53,702 nt of DNA from Streptomyces thermodiastaticus (lineage in GTDB: Bacteria > Actinomycetota > Actinomycetes > Streptomycetales > Streptomycetaceae), in NCBI RefSeq assembly GCF_014656135.1, contig NZ_BNBV01000036.1, positions 1 through 53,702 of the forward strand. Direction: 5' to 3'. Made by a program: the position numbers and the translations under genes. Shown here piece after piece: positions 8,298 through 16,249 of the stretch (the stretch's first letter is position 1; each line of letters begins with the position of its first letter). The notes under the pieces are model-generated. The model was not told where the DNA came from, ran no database searches, and worked only from the letters and a program-made list of their open reading frames with translations.

Positions 8298-9023
8298 ATG
8301 TCCGTGTTCTTCTCGTTCTTCGCCCGCCTGGTCGCGCACCTCGCCGACCTGCTCCAGCCGGTCTTCCACGCCTCCGCGGCCGCCGCCGCGATCGTCCTGT
8401 TCACCGCCCTCGTACGCCTGCTCGTCCATCCGCTCGCCCGGGCCGCCGCCCGCGGGCAGAAGGCGCGGGCAGCGTTGCAGCCGCGGATCGCCGAGCTGCG
8501 CAAGAAGTACGGCACCGACCCGAACCGGCTGCAGCAGGAGGTGCTCGCCCTGCACGCCGAGGAGAAGGTCTCCCCGCTGTCGGGCTGTCTGCCCGGCCTG
8601 CTGCAGCTGCCGGCGTTCTTCCTGCTGTACCACCTCTTCTCCAGCACCACGATCGGCGGCGAGACCAACGAGCTGCTGGGGCACCGGCTGGGGGCGGCGC
8701 CGCTGGGCGGACGCTGGGCCGACGCGCTGGCGGACGGTGGACTCCTCGGCGCGTCCGGGCTTGTGTACCTCGCGCTGTTCGCGATCGTGGCGGCCGTCGC
8801 CGGGTTCAACTACGTCCGCACCCGGCGGAGCACGGCCGAGTCCCTGGCCGCGGCGGCGGGCTCGGGCGAGCAGGTCCCCGGGCTCGGTGCCGTCGGCAGG
8901 GTGGTGCCGCTGCTGTCCTTCACCACGCTGGTCACCGTGGCCGTGGTGCCGTTGGCCGCCGCGCTGTACGTGGTGACCAGCACGACGTGGACCGCGGTGG
9001 AGCGGGTGCTGCTGCAGCGGTGA
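8298..9023 (+). CDS. yidC: YidC/Oxa1-family membrane protein insertase
   Basis: 241 residues. Members insert and fold proteins in the cytoplasmic membrane, alone or with SecYEG. Helices lie near residues 25-46, 96-114, 150-172 and 205-235. The conserved groove arginine is visible in ALVRLLVHP, and the cytoplasmic loop carries the usual basic helical hairpin (QKARAALQPRIAELRKKYG). The signature LPGLLQLPAFFLLYHLF is clear. It is shorter than the essential YidC of the rpmH-rnpA locus and lacks a long tail, so this is probably a second, specialised copy. The start is ATG 8298, downstream of DUF6412. Confidence 0.88.
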   Translation: MSVFFSFFARLVAHLADLLQPVFHASAAAAAIVLFTALVRLLVHPLARAAARGQKARAALQPRIAELRKKYGTDPNRLQQEVLALHAEEKVSPLSGCLPGLLQLPAFFLLYHLFSSTTIGGETNELLGHRLGAAPLGGRWADALADGGLLGASGLVYLALFAIVAAVAGFNYVRTRRSTAESLAAAAGSGEQVPGLGAVGRVVPLLSFTTLVTVAVVPLAAALYVVTSTTWTAVERVLLQR

Positions 9024-9169
9024 GCGCGGCGTGGGCGGTGGTGTGGTGCCGGTGGGCCGTGTGGGTCGGGACGGCACCGGCCGGGCTCGTGGTCCGGCAG
9101 GTGAACGGGGGTTGCGGCGGGGGCGCCGGCTGTGGACGATCGACCGGTCGATCGAGGGAGATGAGGATC

Positions 9170-10027
9170 ATGAAGCTGCTGCGCGTCGGTGCGGCGGGTG
9201 CGGAGCGGCCCGCGCTGCTGGACGACGAGGGCATCCTGCGCGACCTGTCCGGCATCGTCCCGGAGATCGACGGCGGTCTCCTCGCCGACGACGCGGCCCT
9301 CGGCCGGATCCGGGCCGCCGCCGGCTCCGGGGAGCTGCCCGTGCTGGACGCGGACGGGCTGCGGATCGGGCCGCCGCTCGCCCGGATCGGCAAGATCGTG
9401 TGCATCGGGCTGAACTACCACGACCACGCCCGGGAGACCGGGGCCGAGCCGCCCGCCGAGCCGGTGATCTTCTTCAAGGCCCCGGACACCGTGGTCGGGC
9501 CGAACGACACCGTGCTCGTGCCGCGCGGCTCCACGAAGACCGACTGGGAGGTGGAGCTGGCGGTCGTCATCGGGCGTACGGCCCGCTATCTGGAGTCCGC
9601 CGAGGAGGCGCTCGCGCATGTCGCCGGGTACGTCGTGTCGAACGACGTCTCCGAGCGGGAGTTCCAGATGGAGCGCGGCGGCACCTGGGACAAGGGCAAG
9701 AACTGCGAGACGTTCAACCCGCTGGGGCCCTGGCTGGTGACGGCCGACGAGGTGCCCGACCCGCAGAACCTGCCGCTGAGACTGTGGGTCAACGGGGAGC
9801 TGAAGCAGAACGGCACCACCGCCGAGCAGATCTTCCCCGTGGCCGAGGTCGTCCGCTACGTCAGCCGGTTCATGACCCTGTATCCCGGTGACGTCATCAA
9901 CACCGGCACCCCGGCGGGCGTGGCCATGGGGCGGCCCGAGCCCAAGCCGTATCTGCGCGCCGGTGACGTGGTCGAACTGGAGGTCGGCGGGCTGGGGCGG
10001 CAGCGGCAGCGGGTCGACAACGCCTAG
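9170..10027 (+). CDS. Fumarylacetoacetate hydrolase-family enzyme
   Basis: 285 residues. The C-terminal two thirds are the FAH fold: IGKIVCIGLNYHDHARETG opens the domain, then FFKAPDTVVGPNDTV, the metal-binding DWEVELAVVIG and NDVSEREFQ, and the closing GDVINTGTPAGVAMG. Members cleave C-C bonds of acylpyruvates or hydrate/decarboxylate related diacids with Mg2+ or Ca2+. The exact substrate is unknown; 2-keto-diacid turnover in aromatic breakdown is typical. I chose ATG 9170 because a GGGAG lies nine bases upstream; ATG 9161 has no room for a ribosome site. Confidence 0.85.
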   Translation: MKLLRVGAAGAERPALLDDEGILRDLSGIVPEIDGGLLADDAALGRIRAAAGSGELPVLDADGLRIGPPLARIGKIVCIGLNYHDHARETGAEPPAEPVIFFKAPDTVVGPNDTVLVPRGSTKTDWEVELAVVIGRTARYLESAEEALAHVAGYVVSNDVSEREFQMERGGTWDKGKNCETFNPLGPWLVTADEVPDPQNLPLRLWVNGELKQNGTTAEQIFPVAEVVRYVSRFMTLYPGDVINTGTPAGVAMGRPEPKPYLRAGDVVELEVGGLGRQRQRVDNA

Positions 10028-10073
10028 CCGCGCCCGGCCGGCGCCGTTCCGGCGCCCGCCGCCCCGTGCCGGG

Positions 10074-10952
10074 TCAGCCCAGCAGTGCGGCCAGGCGGCG
10101 CCACTCCTGGGCCGGCAGCGCGTCCCGGTCCTCGGCCTCGGTCACCACCTGCACCACCACATGGTCCGCGCCCGCCGCATGGAACTTTTCGATGCGGTCG
10201 CGGATGCGGGACTCGGAACCCCAGGCGAACACCGCGTCGATCAGCCGGTCGCTGCCGCCGCCCCGGACGTCGTCCTCGGTGAAGCCCAGGCGCAGGAAGT
10301 TGCTGGTGTAGTTCGGCAGCTGCAGGTACCTCGCGAGGTAGCTCCGGGCGACGGTACGGGCCCGCTCGGCTTCCTCTTCCAGGACCACCTTGAACTCCGG
10401 GGCCAGCAGCGGGCCGTCGCCCAGGATCTCCCGGGCCCGCGCGGTGTGCTCGGGGGTGACCAGGTAGGGGATCGTGCCGGCCGCCCGGTCGCGGGACAGC
10501 TGGAGCATCTTCGGGCCCAGCGCGGCCAGCACCCGGCGCTCGGCGGGCACCCCGGCCGCGTCGAGGGCGTCCAGGTAGGCGACCATGGCCGAGTACGGGC
10601 GGCGGTACTGCTCGGCGAGCTTGGCGTGGCTCACGCCCAGGCCCAGCACGAACCGTCCCGGATGGGCCGACTCCACCTCGGCGTGGCCGGCCGCGCTGTC
10701 CTCGGCGGTGTAGTCCCAGATGCTCTGGATGCTGGTGCCCACCACCAGCCGCGTCGTCGCCTCCAGCAGCGGGGTGGCGTGACGGGCGGCGCTGTTGCCG
10801 CCGAGCCAGACCGCGCCGAACCCGAGGTCCTCCAGCTCGGCGGCCGCCTCGGCGATCGCGCCTCGCCGGGCCGGGTCCTCCGAACGGAGACCGACGTTCC
10901 AGATGCCGTACCGTCCGACCTGTTCCTTCACCGAGGCTGCCGTGTCGCTCAT
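10074..10952 (-). CDS. LLM-class F420-dependent oxidoreductase
   Basis: 292 residues with the luciferase-like TIM-barrel pattern: AAELEDLGFGAVWLGG, then TTRLVVGTSIQSIWDY, HPGRFVLGLGVSH and the C-terminal SRIRDRIEKFHAAGADHVVVQ. Actinobacterial members of this subgroup use coenzyme F420 for hydride transfer; the substrate is unknown. It converges with the FAH gene, the two stops being 46 bases apart. It is well separated from the genes upstream and is probably monocistronic. Confidence 0.82.
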   Translation of the reverse strand: MSDTAASVKEQVGRYGIWNVGLRSEDPARRGAIAEAAAELEDLGFGAVWLGGNSAARHATPLLEATTRLVVGTSIQSIWDYTAEDSAAGHAEVESAHPGRFVLGLGVSHAKLAEQYRRPYSAMVAYLDALDAAGVPAERRVLAALGPKMLQLSRDRAAGTIPYLVTPEHTARAREILGDGPLLAPEFKVVLEEEAERARTVARSYLARYLQLPNYTSNFLRLGFTEDDVRGGGSDRLIDAVFAWGSESRIRDRIEKFHAAGADHVVVQVVTEAEDRDALPAQEWRRLAALLG

Positions 10953-11083
10953 CGTTCCGATCCCTCCGGGCGGGTGGTGACGTGATCACTTGCGGGTACA
11001 GCCAACCCCAACCGGAGGGTGGATGCCGGTAATTCCCCGGCGGGTCCTGGCGGATCCGCCGGGGAGCCGTCGTGGGCCGACGG

Positions 11084-11596
11084 TCAGGATCCGTACGAGG
11101 GGACCTGCCGGCCCAGGAACCTCTCCAGGGCCTCCACCACCAGACGGTGGTCCTCCACCTGCGGCAGGCCCGACACCGTGACCGCGCCGATCACGCCGAC
11201 GTCCCGCACGGTGAGGGGGAAGGAGCCGCCGTGCGCCGCGTAGCGGTCCGGGTCCAGCCGGGAGGACTCCTCGAAGGTGGTGCCCTTGGCCCGGAACCGG
11301 GCGCCCACCAGGTAGGAGGCGCAGCCGTAGCGCTCCACCACCCGGCGTTTGCGGGCGATCCAGGCGTCGTTGTCCGGGGTGGAGCCGGGCAGCGCGGCGT
11401 GGAAGAGCTGCTGGCCGGCGCGGTGGATGTCGATGGCGACCGGTGCCTGCCGTTCCCGGGCCAGCTCCACCAGCAGGCAGCCCAGCGCCCAGGCGTCGTC
11501 ATGGGTGAACCGGTCGAAGACCAGGTGACGTTCCTGCTCCTGCAGCTCCTCGATGCCGGGAGCGTCCTGGTGCCGATGCGGGGCCGGAGGTGTCAC
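11084..11596 (-). CDS. UPF0303 / GlcG-HbpS-like heme-degrading-domain protein
   Basis: 170 residues from GTG 11596. The start overlaps the stop of the upstream oxidoreductase gene as GTGA, so the two are coupled. Residues 20-60 (FDRFTHDDAWALGCLLVELA, then RERQAPVAIDIHRAGQQLFH) and the C-terminal SFPLTVRDVGVIGAVTVSGL are diagnostic of the UPF0303 branch of the GlcG/HbpS fold. HbpS of Streptomyces binds heme extracellularly. This branch lacks a signal peptide and its role is not established; a small-molecule sensor or accessory to the adjacent oxidoreductase is inferred. Confidence 0.8.
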   Translation of the reverse strand: MTPPAPHRHQDAPGIEELQEQERHLVFDRFTHDDAWALGCLLVELARERQAPVAIDIHRAGQQLFHAALPGSTPDNDAWIARKRRVVERYGCASYLVGARFRAKGTTFEESSRLDPDRYAAHGGSFPLTVRDVGVIGAVTVSGLPQVEDHRLVVEALERFLGRQVPSYGS

Positions 11597-12675
11597 AGCG
11601 CCACCACCACGCCGTCGCGGGCCGAGCGGCGGGCCGCCTCCAGCACGTCCAGGGCGGCGGCCGCCTCCAGCGCGGTCACCGGGTTCGGGGCGCCCTCGCG
11701 CAGGGCGGCGGCCACGGCCGCGTAGTAGGCGGGGTAGTCGCCCGGTAGGGTCGGCACCGGTGTGCCGCCGCCGGTCACCGGGGACTGACCGGCACCGAGC
11801 CGGCCCCACAGGGCCTGCTCCTCCTCGCCCCAGCCGTCCGGGCCCGGACGGCGGCCCTCGCGCAGCGCGGCCTCCTGCGGATCCAGGCCGTGCTTGACGT
11901 AGCCGGCCCGCGAGCCCAGCACCCTGAAGCGCGGGCCGAGCTGGGCGGCGGTGGCGGAGACGTACAGGTGGGAGCGGACGCCGCCGGCGTGCGTGAGCGC
12001 GATGAAGGTGTCGTCGTCAATCTCGGCGCCCTCCCGGCGGACGAGCGACTCGGCGTACACGTGGGTGACCGGGCCGAACAGGACGAGGGCCTGGTCGACG
12101 ACATGGCTGCCGAGGTCGTAGAGCAGGCCGCCGAGCTCCGCGGGGTCGCCGGACTCCCGCCAGCCGCCCTTCGGCCGGGGCCGCCACCGCTCGAAGCGGG
12201 ACTCGAACCGCCACACCTCGCCCAGCTCGCCGTCCGCGAGCAGCTTGCGCAGGGTCAGGAAGTCGTTGTCCCAGCGGCGGTTCTGGAAGACCGACAGCAG
12301 CAGCCCGCGCTCCTCGGCGAGGGCGGCCAGGCCGCGCGCCTCGGCGGCCGTGCCCGCGAGGGGCTTGTCCACGACCACGGGCAGGCCGGCCTTCAGCGCG
12401 GCCGTGGCGAGGGGGACGTGGGTCTTGTTCGGGGAGGCGACGACGATCAGGTCCAGTTCGCCGGCGCGGGCGAACAGGTCCTCGGGGTCGGCGGCCAGAC
12501 GGACGTCCGGGAACTCGGCGCGGGCCTGGGCCTGCCGTTCCTCGCTGGAGGTGACGACGGTGTCGAGGGTCAGCCCCTCGGTCGCGGCGATCAGGGGAGC
12601 GTGGAAGACCGAGCCGGCGAGGCCGTAGCCGACCAGGCCGACGCGGAGGGGAGTGCCAGTGAGAGGGCCAGTCAT
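11593..12675 (-). CDS. Gfo/Idh/MocA-family NAD(P)-dependent oxidoreductase
   Basis: About 360 residues. The Rossmann motif GLVGYGLAGSVFHAPLI opens the protein; ASPNKTHVPLATAALKAG and the dinucleotide-domain signature VVDKPLA follow. The C-terminal domain has the catalytic-region pattern GGLLYDLGSHVVDQAL, with His in place. Members oxidise sugars, inositols or related polyols. ATG 12675 is chosen because GGAGG sits just before it; an in-frame ATG at 12711 adds 12 odd residues. It is divergent from a ROK regulator with a palindrome between them, so sugar control by that regulator is likely (inference). Confidence 0.85.
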   Translation of the reverse strand: MTGPLTGTPLRVGLVGYGLAGSVFHAPLIAATEGLTLDTVVTSSEERQAQARAEFPDVRLAADPEDLFARAGELDLIVVASPNKTHVPLATAALKAGLPVVVDKPLAGTAAEARGLAALAEERGLLLSVFQNRRWDNDFLTLRKLLADGELGEVWRFESRFERWRPRPKGGWRESGDPAELGGLLYDLGSHVVDQALVLFGPVTHVYAESLVRREGAEIDDDTFIALTHAGGVRSHLYVSATAAQLGPRFRVLGSRAGYVKHGLDPQEAALREGRRPGPDGWGEEEQALWGRLGAGQSPVTGGGTPVPTLPGDYPAYYAAVAAALREGAPNPVTALEAAAALDVLEAARRSARDGVVVAL

Positions 12676-12683
12676 GCCCTCCA

Positions 12684-12706
12684 CTTTCGCAACGCTGTTG
12701 CCGAAG
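12684..12706. promoter_or_regulatory. Imperfect palindrome between oxidoreductase and ROK genes
   Basis: CTTTCGCAAC (12684-12693) and GTTGCCGAAG (12697-12706) pair at 8 of 10 positions around a 3-base centre. The site sits upstream of ATG 12675 and before GTG 12732, where an operator for the divergent ROK repressor would be expected. Confidence 0.45.
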
Positions 12707-12731
12707 TGCAAGTGCGGGAGAGAATGGGAGC

Positions 12732-14027
12732 GTGAGCAGCGGGAAGCAGACGGTGGGCACGGCAGGTACGGCCGGCGCCGCGGACGCGCGGGACGCGGCG
12801 GGCGTCGCCGTGCGCGGTGCGGTCGGCACGCCGGGCGGCATGCGGGCGGCGGGAACGCCGGGCGGCATGCGGGTGGCGGGCACGGCGGGCGGCCGGAGCG
12901 CCGGGGCGAACCTGCTCGCCCTGCGCAGCCACAACACGGCGCTGGTGCTGGACCTGCTGCGCCGGGCCGGCAGCGAGGGCATCAGCCGGCTGGAGCTCGC
13001 CGAGGGCACCGGCCTCACCCCGCAGGCGGTGAGCAAGATCACCGCGCGGCTGCGGGAGCGGGGCCTGGCGGCCGAGGCGGGACGCCGGGCCTCCACCGGG
13101 GGCAAGCCGCCGACGGTGCTGCGGCTGGTGCCTCAGGCCGGGCACGCGGTCGGTGTGCACGCCGACCGGGACGAACTGCGGGCCGTGCTGGTCGACCTGA
13201 ACGGGACCGTGGCCGCGGAACGGCGCGCGAGGCTGGACTTCGCGGCCGGGGCGGAGGCGGTGGTGGAGCGGGTGGCCGCGGAGGCCGAGGCGCTGGTGGC
13301 GGAGGTGTTCCCGGGGGCGGGAGCGCACGGTGACGCGGACGCGGCTCCGCTCGCGCGGGTGGACTCCCTCGTGGGGGTCGGCGTGGCGCTGCCCGGGCCG
13401 CTCGACCACACGCGGGGCGTGCTGCACCGGGTCACCGGCTTCCCCGAGTGGGACGGCTTCGCGCTGCGGGACGCACTCGTCCGGCGGCTCGGGGTGCCCG
13501 TCGCCGTCGACAAGGACACCAACGCGGCGGCCCTGGGCCTGGCGGTCGCCGGCGCGGGCGACTCCTTCGTCTATCTGCATCTGGGCACCGGTCTGGGCGC
13601 CGGACTGGTGATCGGCGGAAGCGTGCACCGGGGCGCACGCACCGGCGCGGGCGAGTTCGGGCACCAGGTGATCCAGCTCGACGGGCCGCCGTGCGGGTGC
13701 GGGGACCGCGGCTGCCTGGAGGCGCTGTGCCTGGCGGCCGTGGCGCGCGGGGAGACGGCGGAGGCGGCGCGGGTGCTGGGCACGGGGGCCGCCAACCTCG
13801 TCGCCCTGCTGGACATCGACCTCGTGCTGCTGGGCGGCCGCACGGTCGCGGCGGCCCCCGAGGAGTTCGTCACCGGCGTGGGCGCGGTGCTCGCCGCGCG
13901 GGCCCGGCGCGAGGGGCTGCGCCAGGAGGCGGTGCCGGTACGGACGGCGCCGGGCGGAGGGCGCGCGGTGGCCGAGGGCGCGGCACAGCTGCTGCTGGGG
14001 CCGGTGTTCGGGCGCGGCGACGGCTGA
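12732..14027 (+). CDS. ROK-family transcriptional regulator
   Basis: 431 residues. A winged helix-turn-helix lies near residues 60-115 (SRLELAEGTGLTPQAVSKIT), followed by a sugar-kinase-like ROK domain. GTGLGAGLVIGG is the phosphate-binding loop, and the ROK zinc motif is CGCGDRGCLE. ROK repressors bind a sugar or sugar phosphate and control sugar genes. The unusual part is a Gly/Ala-rich N-terminal extension of about 58 residues containing imperfect nine-residue repeats (GTPGGMRAA, GTPGGMRVA). This region may be a tolerated expansion, or the true start may be later. Likely target: the divergent oxidoreductase pair. Confidence 0.82.
   Translation: MSSGKQTVGTAGTAGAADARDAAGVAVRGAVGTPGGMRAAGTPGGMRVAGTAGGRSAGANLLALRSHNTALVLDLLRRAGSEGISRLELAEGTGLTPQAVSKITARLRERGLAAEAGRRASTGGKPPTVLRLVPQAGHAVGVHADRDELRAVLVDLNGTVAAERRARLDFAAGAEAVVERVAAEAEALVAEVFPGAGAHGDADAAPLARVDSLVGVGVALPGPLDHTRGVLHRVTGFPEWDGFALRDALVRRLGVPVAVDKDTNAAALGLAVAGAGDSFVYLHLGTGLGAGLVIGGSVHRGARTGAGEFGHQVIQLDGPPCGCGDRGCLEALCLAAVARGETAEAARVLGTGAANLVALLDIDLVLLGGRTVAAAPEEFVTGVGAVLAARARREGLRQEAVPVRTAPGGGRAVAEGAAQLLLGPVFGRGDG
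12825..12893. repeat. 27-bp tandem repeat inside the ROK gene
   Basis: Two 27-base units (12825-12851 and 12852-12878) differ at two positions and are followed by a partial third. Because 27 is a multiple of three, the frame is kept and the units encode GTPGGMRxA repeats. Confidence 0.65.
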
Positions 14028-14140
14028 GTGGAACCTCAGGCGCATCCCGCCGGCGAATCCGCCGTTAGGCTGAGCCTGCCGGTACGCCGTGGTTCCGGCG
14101 CCCTCGGCCGACGACCGCACGCATGCCTGGAGACGCACGC

Positions 14141-14920
14141 ATGGCAGACCGCAAGCCCATCGACTCGTGGCTCACCGACATGGACGGTGTCCTGATCCAC
14201 GAGGGAGTGCCGATCCCCGGCGCCGACGCCTTCCTGAAGAAGCTGCGGGACTCCGGCCGGCCGTTCCTGGTGCTGACCAACAACTCCATCTACACCCCGC
14301 GCGACCTGCACGCCCGGCTGCGCCGCATGGGCCTGGACGTGCCGGAGGAGAACATCTGGACCTCCGCGCTGGCCACCGCCCAGTTCCTCGCCGACCAGCG
14401 GCCCGGCGGCAGCGCGTACGTCATCGGCGAGGCCGGGCTGACCACCGCGCTGCACGACGTCGGCTACGTCCTCACCGACCACGACCCGGACTTCGTGGTC
14501 CTCGGCGAGACGCGCACCTACTCCTTCGAGACCCTGACCAAGGCCGTCCGGCTGGTCAGCGGAGGCGCCCGGTTCATCGCCACCAACCCGGACAACGTCG
14601 GCCCGTCCACCGAGGGCGACCTGCCCGCCACCGGCTCCGTCGCCGCGCTGATCACCGCCGCCACCGGCCGCAAGCCGTACTTCGTCGGCAAGCCCAACCC
14701 GCTGATGATGCGGGCCGGGCTCAACGCGATCGGCGCCCACTCGGAGACCTCCGCCATGATCGGCGACCGCATGGACACCGACGTGCTGGCCGGTCTGGAG
14801 GCGGGGATGCGCACCTTCCTGGTGCTCACCGGGGTGACGCAGCCGAAGGACATCGACAGCTTCCCGTTCCGGCCCTCCCAGGTCGTCGACTCGATCGCCG
14901 ACCTGGTCGACCTGATCTGA
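14141..14920 (+). CDS. HAD-IIA family phosphatase (NagD-like)
   Basis: 259 residues. All four HAD motifs are present: DMDGV with nucleophile Asp13 and Asp15, the LTNNS threonine-containing motif II, the Lys of VGKPNPLM, and IGDRMDTDV for Mg2+. The large C2 cap between motifs II and III is typical of the NagD/pyridoxal phosphatase group, which removes phosphate from sugar or nucleotide phosphates. ATG 14141 has GGAG eight bases upstream and is preferred to ATG 14123. The gene stands alone downstream of the ROK regulator. Confidence 0.87.
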   Translation: MADRKPIDSWLTDMDGVLIHEGVPIPGADAFLKKLRDSGRPFLVLTNNSIYTPRDLHARLRRMGLDVPEENIWTSALATAQFLADQRPGGSAYVIGEAGLTTALHDVGYVLTDHDPDFVVLGETRTYSFETLTKAVRLVSGGARFIATNPDNVGPSTEGDLPATGSVAALITAATGRKPYFVGKPNPLMMRAGLNAIGAHSETSAMIGDRMDTDVLAGLEAGMRTFLVLTGVTQPKDIDSFPFRPSQVVDSIADLVDLI

Positions 14921-15099
14921 CCCGGCCCGGTCCGACCCGGCCTGATCCGGTCCGGTGCGCGGGGCGCCGCTCCCGTGCCGCCCCGCGTCCGCGCGCGCCG
15001 TCCGGTTGCCGCCGCCGTCACCCGGACGGCGCAGCGACCGCCCGGCCGCGGATGCGCTCCCGCGTCCCGGCGGGTGTGCTGGGACCCGGAGGTCTCACC

Positions 15100-15435
15100 A
15101 TGGGTTCAGCGCGCCTGACTCTCTGTGCCGGTCTGCTGCTGGCCGGCGCCGTGGCCGTCGCGCTCGGCCCGGCCGACGGTGTCCGCGCGGCCGGCCGGGC
15201 CGGACGGGACACCGTGGCGCTCCCGTCCGGCGGTGCCGCCGGCCGGCCCGCCCACGCCGGACCGCGCACCGCCGCGTCCGCTTCCCTGTCCGCCCGGCCG
15301 GGCGCGGACGGGCCGGGTGCCGCCGAGGCGGTGACCGGACTGCTCCTGGCCGGTGCCGCCACGGCCGCCGTCCTCCTCCTGCCGCACCGGCGCGGCGGTG
15401 CCACCGGGCGTGACCGGGACCGGACCGAGGACTGA
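15100..15435 (+). CDS. Small exported, tail-anchored protein next to a sortase-like gene
   Basis: 111 residues from ATG 15100, with a strong GGAGG site. Residues 1-30 form a signal peptide (LCAGLLLAGAVAVALG). The middle is Ala/Gly/Pro-rich. The C-terminus has a hydrophobic helix (AVTGLLLAGAATAAVLLL) followed by basic HRRGG. This signal-plus-tail build recalls sortase substrates, but no LPxTG-type motif precedes the helix; the only LPSGG lies mid-protein. The sortase-like gene starts 16 bases downstream, so they form an operon. Function unknown. Confidence 0.7.
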   Translation: MGSARLTLCAGLLLAGAVAVALGPADGVRAAGRAGRDTVALPSGGAAGRPAHAGPRTAASASLSARPGADGPGAAEAVTGLLLAGAATAAVLLLPHRRGGATGRDRDRTED

Positions 15436-15451
15436 GGAGGCGGGCGGGACG

Positions 15452-16165
15452 ATGACCGACACCGCACACCGCGCCACGACCGCCACCGCACACCCCGGCA
15501 CCGCGCGCCCGCACCGCGCCGGCGGCCGGTTCCTGGCCGGCCTGGCCTGGACGGTGCTGCTGCTCGGGGTGTGGACCTGGGGCGGCGACCTGGCCGACGG
15601 CGTGGGGCACGGGCTCGTCGAGCCCGCCACCGGGGACATGGCCGCGGTCGGCCGGCCCGCGCAGGACCGGCTGCCCCCGGCGGCTCCGCCGCTGCCGGAC
15701 GTCCCGGCGCCCCGGCGCGTGGAGGTCCCCGGCCTCGGCGTGAGCGCTCCCGTCACCGCGCTCGCCTCCGATGCGCCGAGCCGGCTCGCCCCGCCGCCGG
15801 ACACCCGGGCCGCCACCACCGTGGGCTGGTACGCCACCGGGGTGCGCCCCGGCGCGCAGGGTGCCGCGCTGCTGATGGGACGTGCCGACACCGGCGGCCG
15901 GCCCGCCGCGCTGCACGCCCTTCCCTCGGTGCGTCCCGGCGAGACGGTCCGGGTGGTCCAGGACGGCGGCCGAACCGCCGACTTCACCGTCGAGGCCGTC
16001 ACCACCGTGCCCGCCGCACGTCTCGCCGGGCGGCTCGCCGAGGGGGCGCGGCCGGGCCGGGCCGAGCTGCGGCTGATCGCATGCGCAGGCACGTTCGACC
16101 CGGTGCACGGTGGTTGCGCCACGAACGTCCTCGTATCGGCGTACCTCACCGGAACCGGCGCGTAA
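15452..16165 (+). CDS. Class F sortase-like protein with altered active site
   Basis: 237 residues: a cytoplasmic N-terminus, one membrane helix near residues 27-45, a Pro-rich linker, then a class F sortase domain from about 88 (VEVPGLGVSAPV) to the end. Active class F enzymes join cell-surface proteins using a His-Cys-Arg triad. Here Cys211 is kept (LRLIACAG). The position normally reading GHxD is MGRADTG, with Arg144 (codon CGT) in place of His. The usual YRDN arginine region near the end reads CATN. The transpeptidase is therefore probably inactive or works differently. It is the second gene of a pair with the small tail-anchored protein. Confidence 0.8.
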   Translation: MTDTAHRATTATAHPGTARPHRAGGRFLAGLAWTVLLLGVWTWGGDLADGVGHGLVEPATGDMAAVGRPAQDRLPPAAPPLPDVPAPRRVEVPGLGVSAPVTALASDAPSRLAPPPDTRAATTVGWYATGVRPGAQGAALLMGRADTGGRPAALHALPSVRPGETVRVVQDGGRTADFTVEAVTTVPAARLAGRLAEGARPGRAELRLIACAGTFDPVHGGCATNVLVSAYLTGTGA

Positions 16166-16249
16166 GTCCGTCCCGCCTGGCAGCATGGAACCTGGCCAGG
16201 TGGGCCGACCGGATCACGCCGAGCACACCGGGGGGACAGGGGGAGTCGT

